From assembly GCA_028293545.1 (NCBI GenBank), contig JAQGOP010000007.1:62001-126000 (forward strand): a DNA stretch of 64,000 bases, given 5' to 3'. The notes under the pieces are model-generated. The model had not been told where the DNA came from, did not search any database, and worked only from the letters and a program-made list of their open reading frames with translations. Source of the stretch: Verrucomicrobiota bacterium. GTDB lineage: Bacteria; Verrucomicrobiota; Verrucomicrobiia; Opitutales; Opitutaceae. The position numbers were made by a program, and so were the translations under genes. Position 1 is the stretch's first letter; each line of letters begins with the position of its first letter. Positions 35,152 through 44,576 of this stretch are shown here, one piece after another.

Positions 35152-35499
35152 CCCAGCCTGGGAATTTTTAGCCGCAAAAAAGCGCAAGTTTTTCCCTGCG
35201 GCGAAGGAGCGCTATGCGTTCGGGGAAATTTTGATTCGGAGTCCGGACATCGGAGTTAGGCACCACGAAATACACGAAACACACGAAAAAATACCCGGGC
35301 ACCAAACCTTCGGATTTTTAGCCGCAAAGAAGCGCAAATTTTCTGGGGCTGCGAAGTAGATTTGGGAGCGCTTATAAGCGCGCGGGAGTTTTGATTCGAA
35401 GCCCTGGAAACTTGCGCTTCTTTGCGGCCAATCTTCAAAGCCTTCGTATTTCTTTCTTGTATTTCGTGGTGCCTAATTCCGGGTCTCCGTCACCGGCGC
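35152..35499. repeat. Nested inverted repeats: family D enclosing family E
   Basis: A single family E arm occurs at about 35166-35235. Family D arms lie at about 35260-35296 (CACCACGAAATACACGAAAC...) and 35444-35478 (TGTATTTCGTGGTGCC). Between the D arms lies a complete family E palindrome (about 35309-35436) with AGCCGCAAAGAAGCGCAA and its complement, plus GCGCTTATAAGCGC in the loop. No gene is present between the cupin protein and the sulfatase. Confidence 0.88.
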
Positions 35500-37041
35500 T
35501 CAGTGGTGATAATCGTCACCTTTTAGACTGGCCGCGCACTGGACCTCCCAGCCATCGAGCTTGGCGCGCAGTTGCTGGACCCGGTCCGGATTTTGGGCGG
35601 CGACATCCGTCTTCTCACCGATGTCCTGGCCGAGGTTGAAGAGCTGGAAATGTTTTCCGCTGTCCACGCTCACCAGCTTCCAATCGCCGTCCATCACCGC
35701 AAATTGGCGCGTCTCCCCCGTCTTCCACGTGTCCGACGCGGACCGCGTGGGATAGTCGTAGTAGAGCATGCCCTGGCGTGCCTGGGTCGTGCCTTGCAGG
35801 ACCGGGAGGACATTCTCGCCGTCGAGCACGGGGAGTTTGACGTGACGATCGACTCCGGCGGCCGCCATGAAAGTCGGGAGAAAATCGAGCGTGGAAACGG
35901 CGCTTTTGATTACCCGTCCTCCCTCGATCCCGGCGGGCCAGCTGACGATCGAAGGCGTGCGAATCCCGCCTTCATAGACGTCGGCCTTTTGGCCGCGGAA
36001 AGGACCGGCCGAGTTGAGCTCGTGCACCCAGGAAGGGCCGTTGTCGCTGCAGAACCAAATGAGCGTGTCGCGCTCGATCCCGAGTTTGCGCAGCGTGTTG
36101 CGCAGCCGGCCGATCTGGGCGTCCATCGCGGAGATCGCCCCGTACCAATGTTGTTCGCGCATGGTGAGCTGGTCGTAGGCCGCACGCGACTCGGGACTCG
36201 CCGCCACCGGGGTGTGCGGAGTGACAAACCAAATGACAGCGAGGAAAGGCGCTTCCTGCGCAGCCGCCGAGTTAATGAAATCCAACGCCGGATCCATGAT
36301 CACCTGCGAAGCGTCGCCAGCGATCGGCCCCGGCGCACGCCGATGTTCGCCCAGCCAGAAGCCGTACGGCCACTTGGGAAGCGGTTTTCCCACCAAGGTC
36401 CCTTCTCCATATTGGAGCGGGCGATCCATGATGTACTTGTTGGCGGCCTTCGCGGTGCTGTTGAGGTTCCAGTCATCATCCCACACCTCCGGGTTGTAAT
36501 TCGGGACGGCCGACTCGGTGGCGAAACACACGTCGAAGCCATGCTGCCACGGCGGCGAGTAACTGCGCGGATCACGCTTGGGTCCCGGAAAACCTTCGTC
36601 GCATTCCGGCGTCATTTTGCCGAGATGCCATTTGCCGAAAAACCCGGTGCGGTATCCTGCGGCTTTGAGGACGTTGGCGACCGTGACTTCCTCAGTCGGC
36701 AGCGGATAGCGACCGGCCCACATCGTGCCGTAACGATTGGGGCTTCGGCCGGTCATACAACTGGCCCGGGTCGGCGTGCACACCGGGGCCGTATAAAATC
36801 GATCCAGCCGCACGCCATCGTGCGCGAGTTGGTCCATCACCGGGGTTTTGACTTTTCGGTTTCCGTTGTATGCGACATCGCCCCAGCCGAGATCGTCGGC
36901 CATCACCATGACGATATTTGGTCGACGGCGCGGCGGTTCGCCCGGGGCTTGCCCGAGCAGTCCGGTCGCGAGGAGGGAAAACATCGCCGTGCGCAGCAGC
37001 GGCAAGACGGCATGGGGAGAGCGGAAAGGGAGCGTATTCAT
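35500..37041 (-). CDS. Arylsulfatase-type sulfatase, secreted
   Basis: A 513-residue sulfatase. The signal peptide is LPLLRTAMFSLLATGLLG after a short n-region. The metal-binding opening is NIVMVMADDLGWGD, and the sulfatase signature CTPTRASCMTGR places the Cys that must become formylglycine at residue 88; KWHLGK and SDNGPSWVHE follow. It should remove sulfate esters from a glycan. A formylglycine-generating enzyme is needed; the FGE-like domain at the start of this window is fused to a kinase and is not a proven maturase. The upstream region (37042-37357) holds degenerate D/E repeats. Confidence 0.93.
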   Translation of the reverse strand: MNTLPFRSPHAVLPLLRTAMFSLLATGLLGQAPGEPPRRRPNIVMVMADDLGWGDVAYNGNRKVKTPVMDQLAHDGVRLDRFYTAPVCTPTRASCMTGRSPNRYGTMWAGRYPLPTEEVTVANVLKAAGYRTGFFGKWHLGKMTPECDEGFPGPKRDPRSYSPPWQHGFDVCFATESAVPNYNPEVWDDDWNLNSTAKAANKYIMDRPLQYGEGTLVGKPLPKWPYGFWLGEHRRAPGPIAGDASQVIMDPALDFINSAAAQEAPFLAVIWFVTPHTPVAASPESRAAYDQLTMREQHWYGAISAMDAQIGRLRNTLRKLGIERDTLIWFCSDNGPSWVHELNSAGPFRGQKADVYEGGIRTPSIVSWPAGIEGGRVIKSAVSTLDFLPTFMAAAGVDRHVKLPVLDGENVLPVLQGTTQARQGMLYYDYPTRSASDTWKTGETRQFAVMDGDWKLVSVDSGKHFQLFNLGQDIGEKTDVAAQNPDRVQQLRAKLDGWEVQCAASLKGDDYHH

Positions 37042-37357
37042 GGGAAAATTCGGAGTTACGGAGCGTCGCGACGCTAAGGCAAGGCCGGGGATGCGTTCAA
37101 AAACAAACCTCCAAGGCCACCGAGATAGTGCGCCACGAAATACCCCCAAAACCCGAAAGGAATACCCAGGCCCAAGCTCCAGAAGTGTTAGCCGCAAAAC
37201 CTGCAAATTTTTCCGGGGCTGCGAAGGGTTCATGGAAACGTGGTTAACCGATCCGCTCGCGGGTTGGCGCTCGTCGCACCGGCGGCCTCGCCTGTCCCGG
37301 GCCGGTTTTGTGCGTTGTATAAGGCTCCCGTCAGAATTATCCGGTCCTCTAGCAGCG
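37042..37357. repeat. Gene-free stretch with degenerate family D and E repeats
   Basis: A half copy of family D (GCGCCACGAAATACCCCCAA near 37128) and of family E (AGCCGCAAAACCTGCAAATT near 37190) are present without matching right arms. No promoter for the divergent genes is obvious. Confidence 0.5.
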
Positions 37358-38167
37358 ATGGATCCCACGGAAATCACCGAAATCATCGACCGGCGTCGAC
37401 CGCCCGCGAGCCGGGTCAAATATGCCGCCTTCGCCCTCGTCGGCGTGACCCTCATTGTCTGTACGTACCGGTTCTTCCTGCACTTCACGCCCCGGGAACT
37501 GGCGGGCGCGGCCACGGCTCCCTTCGAAAAAAGCGTCACGCTTACCGGGAAATTCCTGCAGTACGCGGGAAATTTTTTGACGACCCAGCATGCCAGCGCC
37601 CGCACCGAGGTCGAAGTCGCGCGGATCACCTCGGCCGAAAAATCCGGGCCCCTGATCGTGGCCAAGCAGGACATCATCCTGAACTTCACCAATGTGGATG
37701 AACGGATCTTCGGCACCACCTCCACCGATGTCCGCGTCGCCGCCAAGGCGTTTTACTTTGTCCCACTGCTCGGTCCCGGCGCCGACTGGAAAATCGAGGC
37801 GCTCGAAAAGGACGGCGTGCGCGTCTGCGTGGTGCATGCGCCCGCCATGCGCGTCCTGACCCCGATCAGCTTCGATACGCGCTCGGTCGAAATCAAAACC
37901 AACACCGGCACGCTGCGGACCAACGGCCAGGAAATGAGCGACGCCGCCCTCGGGGAAATCACGCCGCGGCTCAATCGCGAGGCGTACCGCGAGGCGGGCA
38001 ATGTGCGGGACGCCGCCCGGAAAACCATCGCGACGTTCGTGAAAAACTGGCTCCAGTCGTCGAACTCGTGGGGCGCGGGAAGACTGAACGCGATCCAGGT
38101 GATCTTCCCCGATGAGAAGCCGTTCAACGCCGACATCATCATCCCCGCCGCCGCCGCCCGCGAATGA
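37358..38167 (+). CDS. Membrane-anchored protein, possibly DUF4230-like
   Basis: A 269-residue protein with one N-terminal membrane helix (about 22-42, YAAFALVGVTLIVCTYRFFL). The soluble region has TEVEVARITSAEKSGPLIVA, a beta-rich stretch with FYFVPLLGPGADW, and a helical C-terminal part, LNREAYREAG...AARKTIATFVKNWL. The arrangement recalls DUF4230 proteins, but I cannot confirm it. Its stop overlaps the next start (ATGA), so the two form an operon. Function unknown. Confidence 0.7.
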   Translation: MDPTEITEIIDRRRPPASRVKYAAFALVGVTLIVCTYRFFLHFTPRELAGAATAPFEKSVTLTGKFLQYAGNFLTTQHASARTEVEVARITSAEKSGPLIVAKQDIILNFTNVDERIFGTTSTDVRVAAKAFYFVPLLGPGADWKIEALEKDGVRVCVVHAPAMRVLTPISFDTRSVEIKTNTGTLRTNGQEMSDAALGEITPRLNREAYREAGNVRDAARKTIATFVKNWLQSSNSWGAGRLNAIQVIFPDEKPFNADIIIPAAAARE

Positions 38168-38460
38168 AGCGAACGATCATCCTCCGAGACGCGGAAGCGA
38201 ATCTCGCTTCCGGGAAGCCCTGGGTCCTTCGGGCCGCGATTTCCCTGGCCTGCGCCTTGGTGGCCGATGGCCTGCAGTGGTTGATCCCTCCGCTGTGGAT
38301 GATTTGTGACGGGGCCATGGTGGTCGCGCTGCTGCTCATTTGGGGCTGGCGCTGGGAAATCGCCGTGGCGGTGGTCCCGGAAGTCGTGCCGGGTCTGGAC
38401 CTGTTCCCCACGTGGACCCTTTTCGTCGGCTACCTCGTCGCGATGCACCGAAAAAAGTAG
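38164..38460 (+). CDS. Small membrane protein of unknown function
   Basis: 98 residues with three hydrophobic segments (VLRAAISLACALVADGLQWL, MICDGAMVVALLLIW, LFPTWTLFVGYLVAM). It is translationally coupled to the upstream gene by a 4-base overlap. The TAG stop lies in a family A repeat and is preceded by AAG. Confidence 0.75.
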   Translation: MKRTIILRDAEANLASGKPWVLRAAISLACALVADGLQWLIPPLWMICDGAMVVALLLIWGWRWEIAVAVVPEVVPGLDLFPTWTLFVGYLVAMHRKK

Positions 38461-38779
38461 CGCAGGCGGCCCGCCTGCTTTGCGAAGTAGCGAGTAGCCT
38501 GTAGCGAGTAGCGCGCATGCCCAAGCAAACGATCCGACCGGAATCGGTTTGAACAGAAGGTAACGAAGGAAACGAAGCGGTTCTAGTCAGCGGAATCGCT
38601 CGTGGCCCTTCACGAAGTAGGTTCCGGGAATTCCCGACTCCTCGGCCGTCAATGGCACGATAGGTCGCGCGAACCTGAACCGCTTCGTTACCTTCGTTGC
38701 CTTCTGTTCAAATGGATTGGGCTTTGGTCGCGGTGAATTAGGAATCCGATCTCCTGAGCAGGCGGGCCGCCTGCGCTAC
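38457..38779. repeat. Nested inverted repeat: family A outside, family C inside
   Basis: Outer arms at 38457-38479 and 38757-38779 are exact inverted copies of family A. Inner family C arms at about 38546-38580 (TTTGAACAGAAGGTAACGAA...) and 38680-38715 enclose a 100-base loop. The segment 38716-38756 is the inverse of 11468-11510, linking the two loci. The rest of the stretch to 38876 holds nothing recognisable. Confidence 0.9.
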
Positions 38780-38876
38780 TTTTTGCTGCGATTCGAATGG
38801 CAAATGCCGGGTCCGCGCCGTTGGCTCGCAGCCTTTAGACGCCGGTCCGCAGTTCAACCCCGCCGCCCAACCCAAT

Positions 38877-39299
38877 ATGGAACCTCGCATCAGCATCATC
38901 ACCCTTGGCGTTGCGGATGTGGCGCGTTCGACGCGCTTTTATCGGGATGGCTTGGGATTCGAAACCGCGATGGCGAGTGAGGGCTATGCGGTGTTCCGGA
39001 CCGGCGGCACGCGGCTCGCGATCTATCCGCTGGACAAGCTCGCGGAGGACGTCGCGCCAGGGATCACGCCGGCGAAGGGTTTCGGTGGGATCACGCTCGC
39101 GCACAACGTGCGGAAGAAGGACGAGGTCGCGTCGGTGCTTCAACTGGCGGAGAAGGCCGGCGGGAAAATCGTCAAGACGCCGCAGGATGTTTTCTGGGGC
39201 GGATACAGCGGCTATTTTTCCGATCCCGACGGTTACCTTTGGGAGGTCGCGTGGGGACCGGATTTCAAATTCGACGACAACGGAGCGCTCGTCATCTGA
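38877..39299 (+). CDS. VOC-family (glyoxalase/bleomycin-resistance-like) protein
   Basis: 140 residues with two VOC half-domains: ISIITLGVADVARSTRFYRD at the N-terminus and YSGYFSDPDGYLWEVAWGP at the C-terminus. This fold covers glyoxalases, dioxygenases and antibiotic-binding proteins; the metal-site and substrate cannot be assigned. Monocistronic. Confidence 0.9.
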   Translation: MEPRISIITLGVADVARSTRFYRDGLGFETAMASEGYAVFRTGGTRLAIYPLDKLAEDVAPGITPAKGFGGITLAHNVRKKDEVASVLQLAEKAGGKIVKTPQDVFWGGYSGYFSDPDGYLWEVAWGPDFKFDDNGALVI

Positions 39300-39449
39300 C
39301 CCAGGAACTTGGCGTAGGGCGCGGTCTAGGACCCGCCTCCGAAAAATGCCAGACCGCGGACATCCCGCCGGACGGGCCGCGGTTGAAAAAAGTGTTAGTC
39401 GACTCGCTTTGTTGGAGCAATTTCACGCCTGAATGGTCATACTCCTTTT

Positions 39450-39842
39450 ATGACCAAACTCCTGATCGTGGATGACAATCCGGGCGTGCGCTCTGTGCTG
39501 GGATACTGGTTCGAACAACAAGCAGTGCAGGTTTCGGATGCCTCCAACGGGATGGAGGCACTGCAGATGGCCGGGCAGATGGAGTTCGATTTTGCCCTGA
39601 TCGATATCGGCATGCCGAAGATGAACGGGATTGAGCTCTGTCGTCGCCTGCTGGCGACGCACCTTTCGCCGCGCCCTTTGGTCGTCTGGCTGATGACGGG
39701 TGTCCGCACCGCCGAAGTGGAAGCCGCCGGGCTCGCGGCGGGAGCGAGGGCGGTCCTGGCCAAGCCGTTCGATTGCGGGGAATTGATGGCCCAACTGAAG
39801 GCGGGCATCGATCCCCTTTCCGCTTCCGTGCCGACAAGCTAG
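39450..39842 (+). CDS. Stand-alone response regulator receiver protein
   Basis: A 130-residue CheY-like protein: the acidic pair in LLIVDDNPGVRSVL (D9-D10), phospho-acceptor Asp in FALIDIGMPKMNG (about D51), the conserved MTG, and the Lys in AVLAKPF. No output domain. No histidine kinase is adjacent; the kinase at the window end is a possible partner only by speculation. Confidence 0.93.
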   Translation: MTKLLIVDDNPGVRSVLGYWFEQQAVQVSDASNGMEALQMAGQMEFDFALIDIGMPKMNGIELCRRLLATHLSPRPLVVWLMTGVRTAEVEAAGLAAGARAVLAKPFDCGELMAQLKAGIDPLSASVPTS

Positions 39843-40011
39843 GGAAACAGGAAAAGAAACAGGCGGGATTGTTTAGCCGCGACGCCCTGAGAAAGATCGC
39901 GGCCCGATCCCGCCTCGGAGAGGCCGCGGTATTCCTCCGGTAAAAAATCAAGCCGCGTGAATTGGATCCGCGTTATCCGGATTCCGCGCGAAAAAGTTGG
40001 AGTATTGAATG

Positions 40012-40776
40012 ATGGGTCTTCCCGATTTTGAAATGACTGCCTCCCCGAATAATTCCCCCGCACCCGATGTTCGCCGCAATGCATTGGGCCAACCTATTGG
40101 GGAGGTCGTGCCGAACTGGAGGCCGGCGACTCGTCCAAAACGCGCGGCGATCGCCGGCCTGAGTTGCCGGCTCGAGCCGCTCGTGCTTGAGCCGCATGCG
40201 CGCCAGCTTCACGAAGCCTACCAGTTGGACACCGAAGGCCGGAATTGGACGTACCTGCCCTATGGGCCGTTCGCGCGTCTGGAGGACTACCGGGCGTGGG
40301 TCACCGCGAACAGCGCGAGCGAAGACCCGATGTTTTTCGCGATCGTCGACAGCGCGACGGCCAAGGCCGTCGGGGTGGCGAGTTATCTCCGGATTGATCC
40401 TGCCAACGGCGTGATCGAAGTGGGGCACCTGAATTTTTCTCCGGCGCTGCAGCGTCGGCGGGCCGCAACCGAGGCGATGTTCCTGATGATGGCACGGGCA
40501 TTCGACCTCGGGTTTCGGCGTTACGAATGGAAGTGCGATGCATTGAACGCGCCTTCGCGGCAGGCGGCGGAGCGCCTCGGGTTTTCCTTCGAGGGAATTT
40601 TTCGACAGGCGATTGTGGTGAAGGGTCGCAACCGTGACACCGCCTGGTACTCGATCACCGATCAGGAGTGGCCCGCGCTGAAGGCCGCCTACCAGCGCTG
40701 GCTGGAACCGGGAAATTTCGACGCGCAGGGCCGGCAGCTGCAGTCGCTCTCGATCCCACGCCCGCGGAGTTTTTAG
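40012..40776 (+). CDS. GNAT acetyltransferase, RimJ/RimL-like
   Basis: About 254 residues. The acetyl-CoA fold runs from about 48 (CRLEPLVLEPHARQLHEAY) through VGVASYLRIDPANGVIEVGH, the CoA-binding stretch QRRRAATEAMFLMMARAFD and RYEWKCDALNAPSRQAAERL to GFSFEGIFRQ. This matches RimJ/RimL-type N-acetyltransferases that act on small molecules or protein N-termini. ATG 40012 is preceded by an equivalent ATG at 40009. The TAG stop abuts an inverted repeat (40777-40912). Confidence 0.88.
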   Translation: MGLPDFEMTASPNNSPAPDVRRNALGQPIGEVVPNWRPATRPKRAAIAGLSCRLEPLVLEPHARQLHEAYQLDTEGRNWTYLPYGPFARLEDYRAWVTANSASEDPMFFAIVDSATAKAVGVASYLRIDPANGVIEVGHLNFSPALQRRRAATEAMFLMMARAFDLGFRRYEWKCDALNAPSRQAAERLGFSFEGIFRQAIVVKGRNRDTAWYSITDQEWPALKAAYQRWLEPGNFDAQGRQLQSLSIPRPRSF

Positions 40777-40912
40777 TAGGGCGCGGTCTCTGACCCGCCT
40801 CCGGGGGGACGTGGCGCCACGTCTCCGACTGGCTTGTTCGGACCCAACTACAAAGCTGCGACGCCGTGATTGGAACGCGCTCTCCCGGAGGCGGGTCGGA
40901 GACCGCGCCCTA
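40777..40912. repeat. Inverted repeat (family G2) after the GNAT gene
   Basis: Arms 40777-40804 (TAGGGCGCGGTCTCTGACCC...) and 40885-40912 match in inverted orientation at 27 of 28 positions. It starts directly after the TAG stop of the GNAT gene, so TAGTAG is formed. A partial copy with the same words lies near 39315-39345. Confidence 0.85.
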
Positions 40913-40965
40913 CGCAAAATTTCCTGACTTCGTGATTCGCCTGAAACGGAATTACGTGCTCCATT

Positions 40966-42033
40966 TTGAACCTTGTGAAAACAGACACGGCCATCGCCAG
41001 CACCGAACACGAGACCGAAGCGGAAGCGGAGCGCCTCTTCCGTGCGCTGCTCAATGTTGACTGCGAGCCGGGCGTCAAATGGACCTACGAGGCCTGCCGC
41101 GGAATCGCTCCGCTGACACTCGAGATCAACCGTCTCAAGCGCGAACGGAACGCGGTCATCCTCGCGCACTCCTATGTCGGCGCAGAGATCATTTACGGCG
41201 TGGCCGACTTCACCGGCGATTCCTACTACCTCAGCGTGCAGGCGAAAAAGGCGGCGGCGCCGGTGATCGTATTTGCGGGCGTCGTTTTCATGGCTGAAAC
41301 GGCGAAAATCCTTTCACCGGATTCGCTCGTGGTCGTGCCGGACCGCGGCTCCGGCTGCTCGCTCGCCGATTCGATGACGGGCCCGGAACTGCGGCGCTTG
41401 AAGGCGCTTTATCCCGACGCCGCGGTCGTCTGTTACATCAACAGCACCGCTGAGGTGAAGGCGGAATCGGACGTCTGCGTCACCTCGGGCAATGTCTACG
41501 ACATCATCCAGCGGCTGCCGGAGCGGCGCATCCTCTTCGTGCCGGATCGCCTGATGGCGGAAAATGTACGGCTTGAATTCCAGCGGCGCGGCGTCGACAA
41601 GGAAATCATTTCGTCCGACGGCACGTGTATCGTGCACGATGCGTTTGCCGCGAGGCAGGTGGCCGAGGCGCGCCAGCGTTATCCGGGCCTGAAAGTGGTG
41701 GCGCATCCTGAATGCCCGCCCGAGGTCGCGGCCGCCGCCGACTTTGTCGGCAGCACGGGCGCCATGATGCGCTACGTCAAAACCACGCCGGCGCCTTATT
41801 TCCTGCTGTTGACCGAGTGCGGGCTCGTGGGGCGGCTGCAGTCCGAGGTGCCCGAGAAAAGGCTGGTGGGCGGTTGCCGCCTCTGCCCCTACATGAAAAT
41901 GAATGCGCTCGAAAAAATCCGCGATGCGCTTGCGGCTCCCCGGCCCGACCAAATCATCACGCTCGACCCCGCCACCAGCGCGCGCGCCGCGCACGCCATT
42001 GAAAGGATGTTCGCCCTTGCACCCACGGACTGA
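40966..42033 (+). CDS. nadA: Quinolinate synthase
   Basis: A 355-residue NadA, which condenses iminoaspartate with dihydroxyacetone phosphate to quinolinate using a [4Fe-4S] cluster. Motifs: AVILAHSYVGAEIIYGVADF, VVCYINSTAEVKAESDVCVTSG (Cys ligand), VVAHPECPPEV (Cys ligand), and the C-terminal GGCRLCPYMKMN (Cys ligand). The start is TTG 40966 or GTG 40975; no ATG is available. First gene of nadA-nadC-nadB; it overlaps the likely nadC start. Confidence 0.94.
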   Translation: MNLVKTDTAIASTEHETEAEAERLFRALLNVDCEPGVKWTYEACRGIAPLTLEINRLKRERNAVILAHSYVGAEIIYGVADFTGDSYYLSVQAKKAAAPVIVFAGVVFMAETAKILSPDSLVVVPDRGSGCSLADSMTGPELRRLKALYPDAAVVCYINSTAEVKAESDVCVTSGNVYDIIQRLPERRILFVPDRLMAENVRLEFQRRGVDKEIISSDGTCIVHDAFAARQVAEARQRYPGLKVVAHPECPPEVAAAADFVGSTGAMMRYVKTTPAPYFLLLTECGLVGRLQSEVPEKRLVGGCRLCPYMKMNALEKIRDALAAPRPDQIITLDPATSARAAHAIERMFALAPTD

Positions 42034-42856
42034 CCACTTGATCGATCTCGCCCTCGAGGAGGACGCCGGCCTGGGCGACCTCACGAGCCGCGCGATTTTT
42101 TCCGCCTCGCATCGCAGCCGCGCATTCATCTCCGCCGGCCAGGACCTCGTGGTCTGCGGCGCCGAGGTGGCGGCGCGGGTGTTCACCCGCGTGGATCCGA
42201 TGTTGAAAGTCCGCGTGGTGCGAAGCGACGGAGCCGCGGCGAAGCGCGGCCAGGTCATTTTGCGAGTGGACGGTCCGACCATCTCGCTGCTCACGGCGGA
42301 GCGCACCGCCCTGAATTTCCTGCAGCGCCTCAGCGGCATTGCGACGCAGGCGCGGCGATTCGCCGCCGCCGCTTCCGGCAGCGGCGTGCGCGTGGTGGAC
42401 ACGCGCAAGACCACGCCGGGGTTCCGCGCGCTGGAGAAATACGCGGTGCGCTGTGGCGGTTGCCACAATCACCGCAGTTCGCTTGGCGAGCACGTCCTCA
42501 TCAAGGACAACCACATCGCCGCGGCCGGTTCGCTGGGGCGCGCGGTGGAACGAGCGCGCGGGGCGGCGCCGCATTCGGCGAAGATCGAAGTCGAGGCGAA
42601 GACCATGGCGGAAGTGCGCGCGGCCTGCCGCGCCCGCGCCGAAGTCATCCTGCTGGATAACATGACGCCGGCGCAGGTTAAAGCCGCGGTGACGGTCATC
42701 GCCGGCCGCGCGGTGGTGGAAGTGTCCGGTGGCGTGACGCTCGCGACCCTGACCCAATGGGCCGTGCCCGGAGTGAATGTGATCAGCGTCGGGGCGCTGA
42801 CCCATTCGGCGCCGTCCGCGGATTTGAGCCTGACGGTCGAGCCGTCGCGCCGCTGA
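42017..42856 (+). CDS. nadC: Nicotinate-nucleotide pyrophosphorylase (quinolinate phosphoribosyltransferase)
   Basis: 279 residues. It converts quinolinate and PRPP to nicotinate mononucleotide. Motifs: LALEEDAGLGDLTS at the start, TAERTALNFLQRLSGIAT, VDTRKTTPGFRALEKYAVRCGGCHNHR, LIKDNHIAA, IEVEAKTMAEV, ILLDNM and VEVSGGV are all as expected. No ATG fits; TTG 42017 (preceded by GAAAGGA) gives the family length and overlaps nadA by 17 bases. TTG 42038 is an alternative. nadB begins 15 bases after the stop. Confidence 0.93.
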   Translation: MHPRTDHLIDLALEEDAGLGDLTSRAIFSASHRSRAFISAGQDLVVCGAEVAARVFTRVDPMLKVRVVRSDGAAAKRGQVILRVDGPTISLLTAERTALNFLQRLSGIATQARRFAAAASGSGVRVVDTRKTTPGFRALEKYAVRCGGCHNHRSSLGEHVLIKDNHIAAAGSLGRAVERARGAAPHSAKIEVEAKTMAEVRAACRARAEVILLDNMTPAQVKAAVTVIAGRAVVEVSGGVTLATLTQWAVPGVNVISVGALTHSAPSADLSLTVEPSRR

Positions 42857-42871
42857 CACCAAGGAACCGCC

Positions 42872-44434
42872 GTGGAAGTCATCGCAACGGATTGCTTGGT
42901 CATCGGCGCGGGCCTCGCGGGTTCCGCTTACGCGCTCCACGCCGCGCGCGCGGGTTTCCGCGTCGAATTGCTTTCGATGGGTGCGCCGCTCGAAGCCAAC
43001 AGCGACTGGGCGCAGGGCGGCATTATCTACGACGAAGCGGGGAAGGGTTCGTCGCTCGCGCGCGATATCCTCGTGGCCAGCGACGGCACGGCGAATGTCG
43101 CGGCGATCGACCAGCTGGTCCGCGAGGGACCGGAGGCGTTGCGCGAACTCTTGTTGGACGACCTCGCCATCCGCTTTGATCGCGACGCCGCGGGCGAACT
43201 GGACCGGACCCGCGAGGCCGGTCACCAGGAGCGTCGCATCATCCACGCGAGGGACGCCACGGGCCATGCCATCCTCGAAGGCGTGATGAAACGGGTGGAC
43301 ACGACCGCTGGCATCACGCGGCGCACCGGGTTTGTCGCGGTCGATCTCCTGACGCTCTCGCATCACTCGGTCGACGCCGCGGACCGCTACCAGCCGCTCA
43401 CCTGTTTCGGCGCGTATGTGCTGGAAACGGCCACGGGAGAAATCCGGGCCATCACGGCAAAAAAAACGATCCTTGCGACGGGCGGCCTGGGTGGAATTTT
43501 CCTGCACAGCACCAATCAGCCCGGCAGCGTGGGGCACGGAGTGGCGATGGCGTGGCGCGCGGGCGCACGGCTGATCGACCTCGAGTACGTGCAGTTTCAT
43601 CCGACGGTGTTTTTCGGGCGGAACGCGCCGCGATTCCTGATCACGGAAGCACTGCGCGGCGAAGGGGCGGTGCTCGTGGATGGACGCGGGCAGCGTTTCA
43701 TCGAGGCGGTGGATCCGCGCGGCTCGCTCGCCCCGCGCGATGTGGTTTCCCGGACCATCCAGCAGCATCTCGCGCGCACGGGTGAAGCGTGCGTGTACCT
43801 CGATCTCTCGGCGCTGTCGGCGGATTTTATCCGGGAGCGTTTTCCCAGTATCTATGCGCGTTGCCTTGCGCACGGCGTCGACATCACCAAGGAGCCGATC
43901 CCTGTCGTGCCGGCGGCGCATTATTCATGCGGGGGAGTCCACGCGGATTTGGCGGGGCGCACGAACGTGCAGCGCCTGAACGCCATCGGGGAAACGGCGT
44001 GCACCGGGCTGCATGGCGCGAATCGCCTGGCGAGCACGTCGCTGCTGGAAGCGCTGGTGTCGGCGCGCGCGACGGCGCGGGCGGACATCGCGGAGTTGAG
44101 CGCGGAATTTCGCCGGCCGGAACCGCCGCCATGGCAGCATCCGACGCGGCCGGCGGACCCGCTGCTCATCCGGCAGGACTTGGAACTCGTGCAGCAGACG
44201 ATGTGGAACTACGCCGGCATCGCGCGTTCGCCCCGGCGCCTGGCGCGGGCCCGGCATATCCTGCTCGAGCTGCGCGAGGAGATCCTCGCGTTTTATCGCG
44301 ACTGCCGGCCGACGCGCGAATTGATCGAGCTCCGCAACGCGGTGCAGACCGCGCTGCTGGTCGTTTACGCCGCCACGCTCAACCCGATCAGCAAGGGATG
44401 TCACTCGCTCGTGAACGAACCGGGCGAATCGTAG
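42872..44434 (+). CDS. nadB: L-aspartate oxidase
   Basis: A 520-residue flavoprotein that oxidises aspartate to iminoaspartate for NadA. It has the FAD-binding opening VIGAGLAGSAYALHAARAG, SDWAQGGIIYDE, the second FAD region KTILATGGLGGIFLHSTN, and the substrate-site PAAHYSCGGVHADLAGRTN, then GETACTGLHGANRLASTSLLE. The start is GTG 42872 with AAGGA 8 bases upstream. Last gene of the de novo NAD operon. Confidence 0.95.
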   Translation: MEVIATDCLVIGAGLAGSAYALHAARAGFRVELLSMGAPLEANSDWAQGGIIYDEAGKGSSLARDILVASDGTANVAAIDQLVREGPEALRELLLDDLAIRFDRDAAGELDRTREAGHQERRIIHARDATGHAILEGVMKRVDTTAGITRRTGFVAVDLLTLSHHSVDAADRYQPLTCFGAYVLETATGEIRAITAKKTILATGGLGGIFLHSTNQPGSVGHGVAMAWRAGARLIDLEYVQFHPTVFFGRNAPRFLITEALRGEGAVLVDGRGQRFIEAVDPRGSLAPRDVVSRTIQQHLARTGEACVYLDLSALSADFIRERFPSIYARCLAHGVDITKEPIPVVPAAHYSCGGVHADLAGRTNVQRLNAIGETACTGLHGANRLASTSLLEALVSARATARADIAELSAEFRRPEPPPWQHPTRPADPLLIRQDLELVQQTMWNYAGIARSPRRLARARHILLELREEILAFYRDCRPTRELIELRNAVQTALLVVYAATLNPISKGCHSLVNEPGES

Positions 44435-44576
44435 AGTCGGAAAAAAATGCTGGCGTGGTTTGAACCGCGAAGGGACGCGAATCCGATCTTCCGGCCGAGT
44501 GCGGTTGAGGTGGATTTCGCCCGCTTGTCTCAGCCTCGGTTTTTCTTGGGTCAAAAAATCCAGAGTCTCGGCCCGA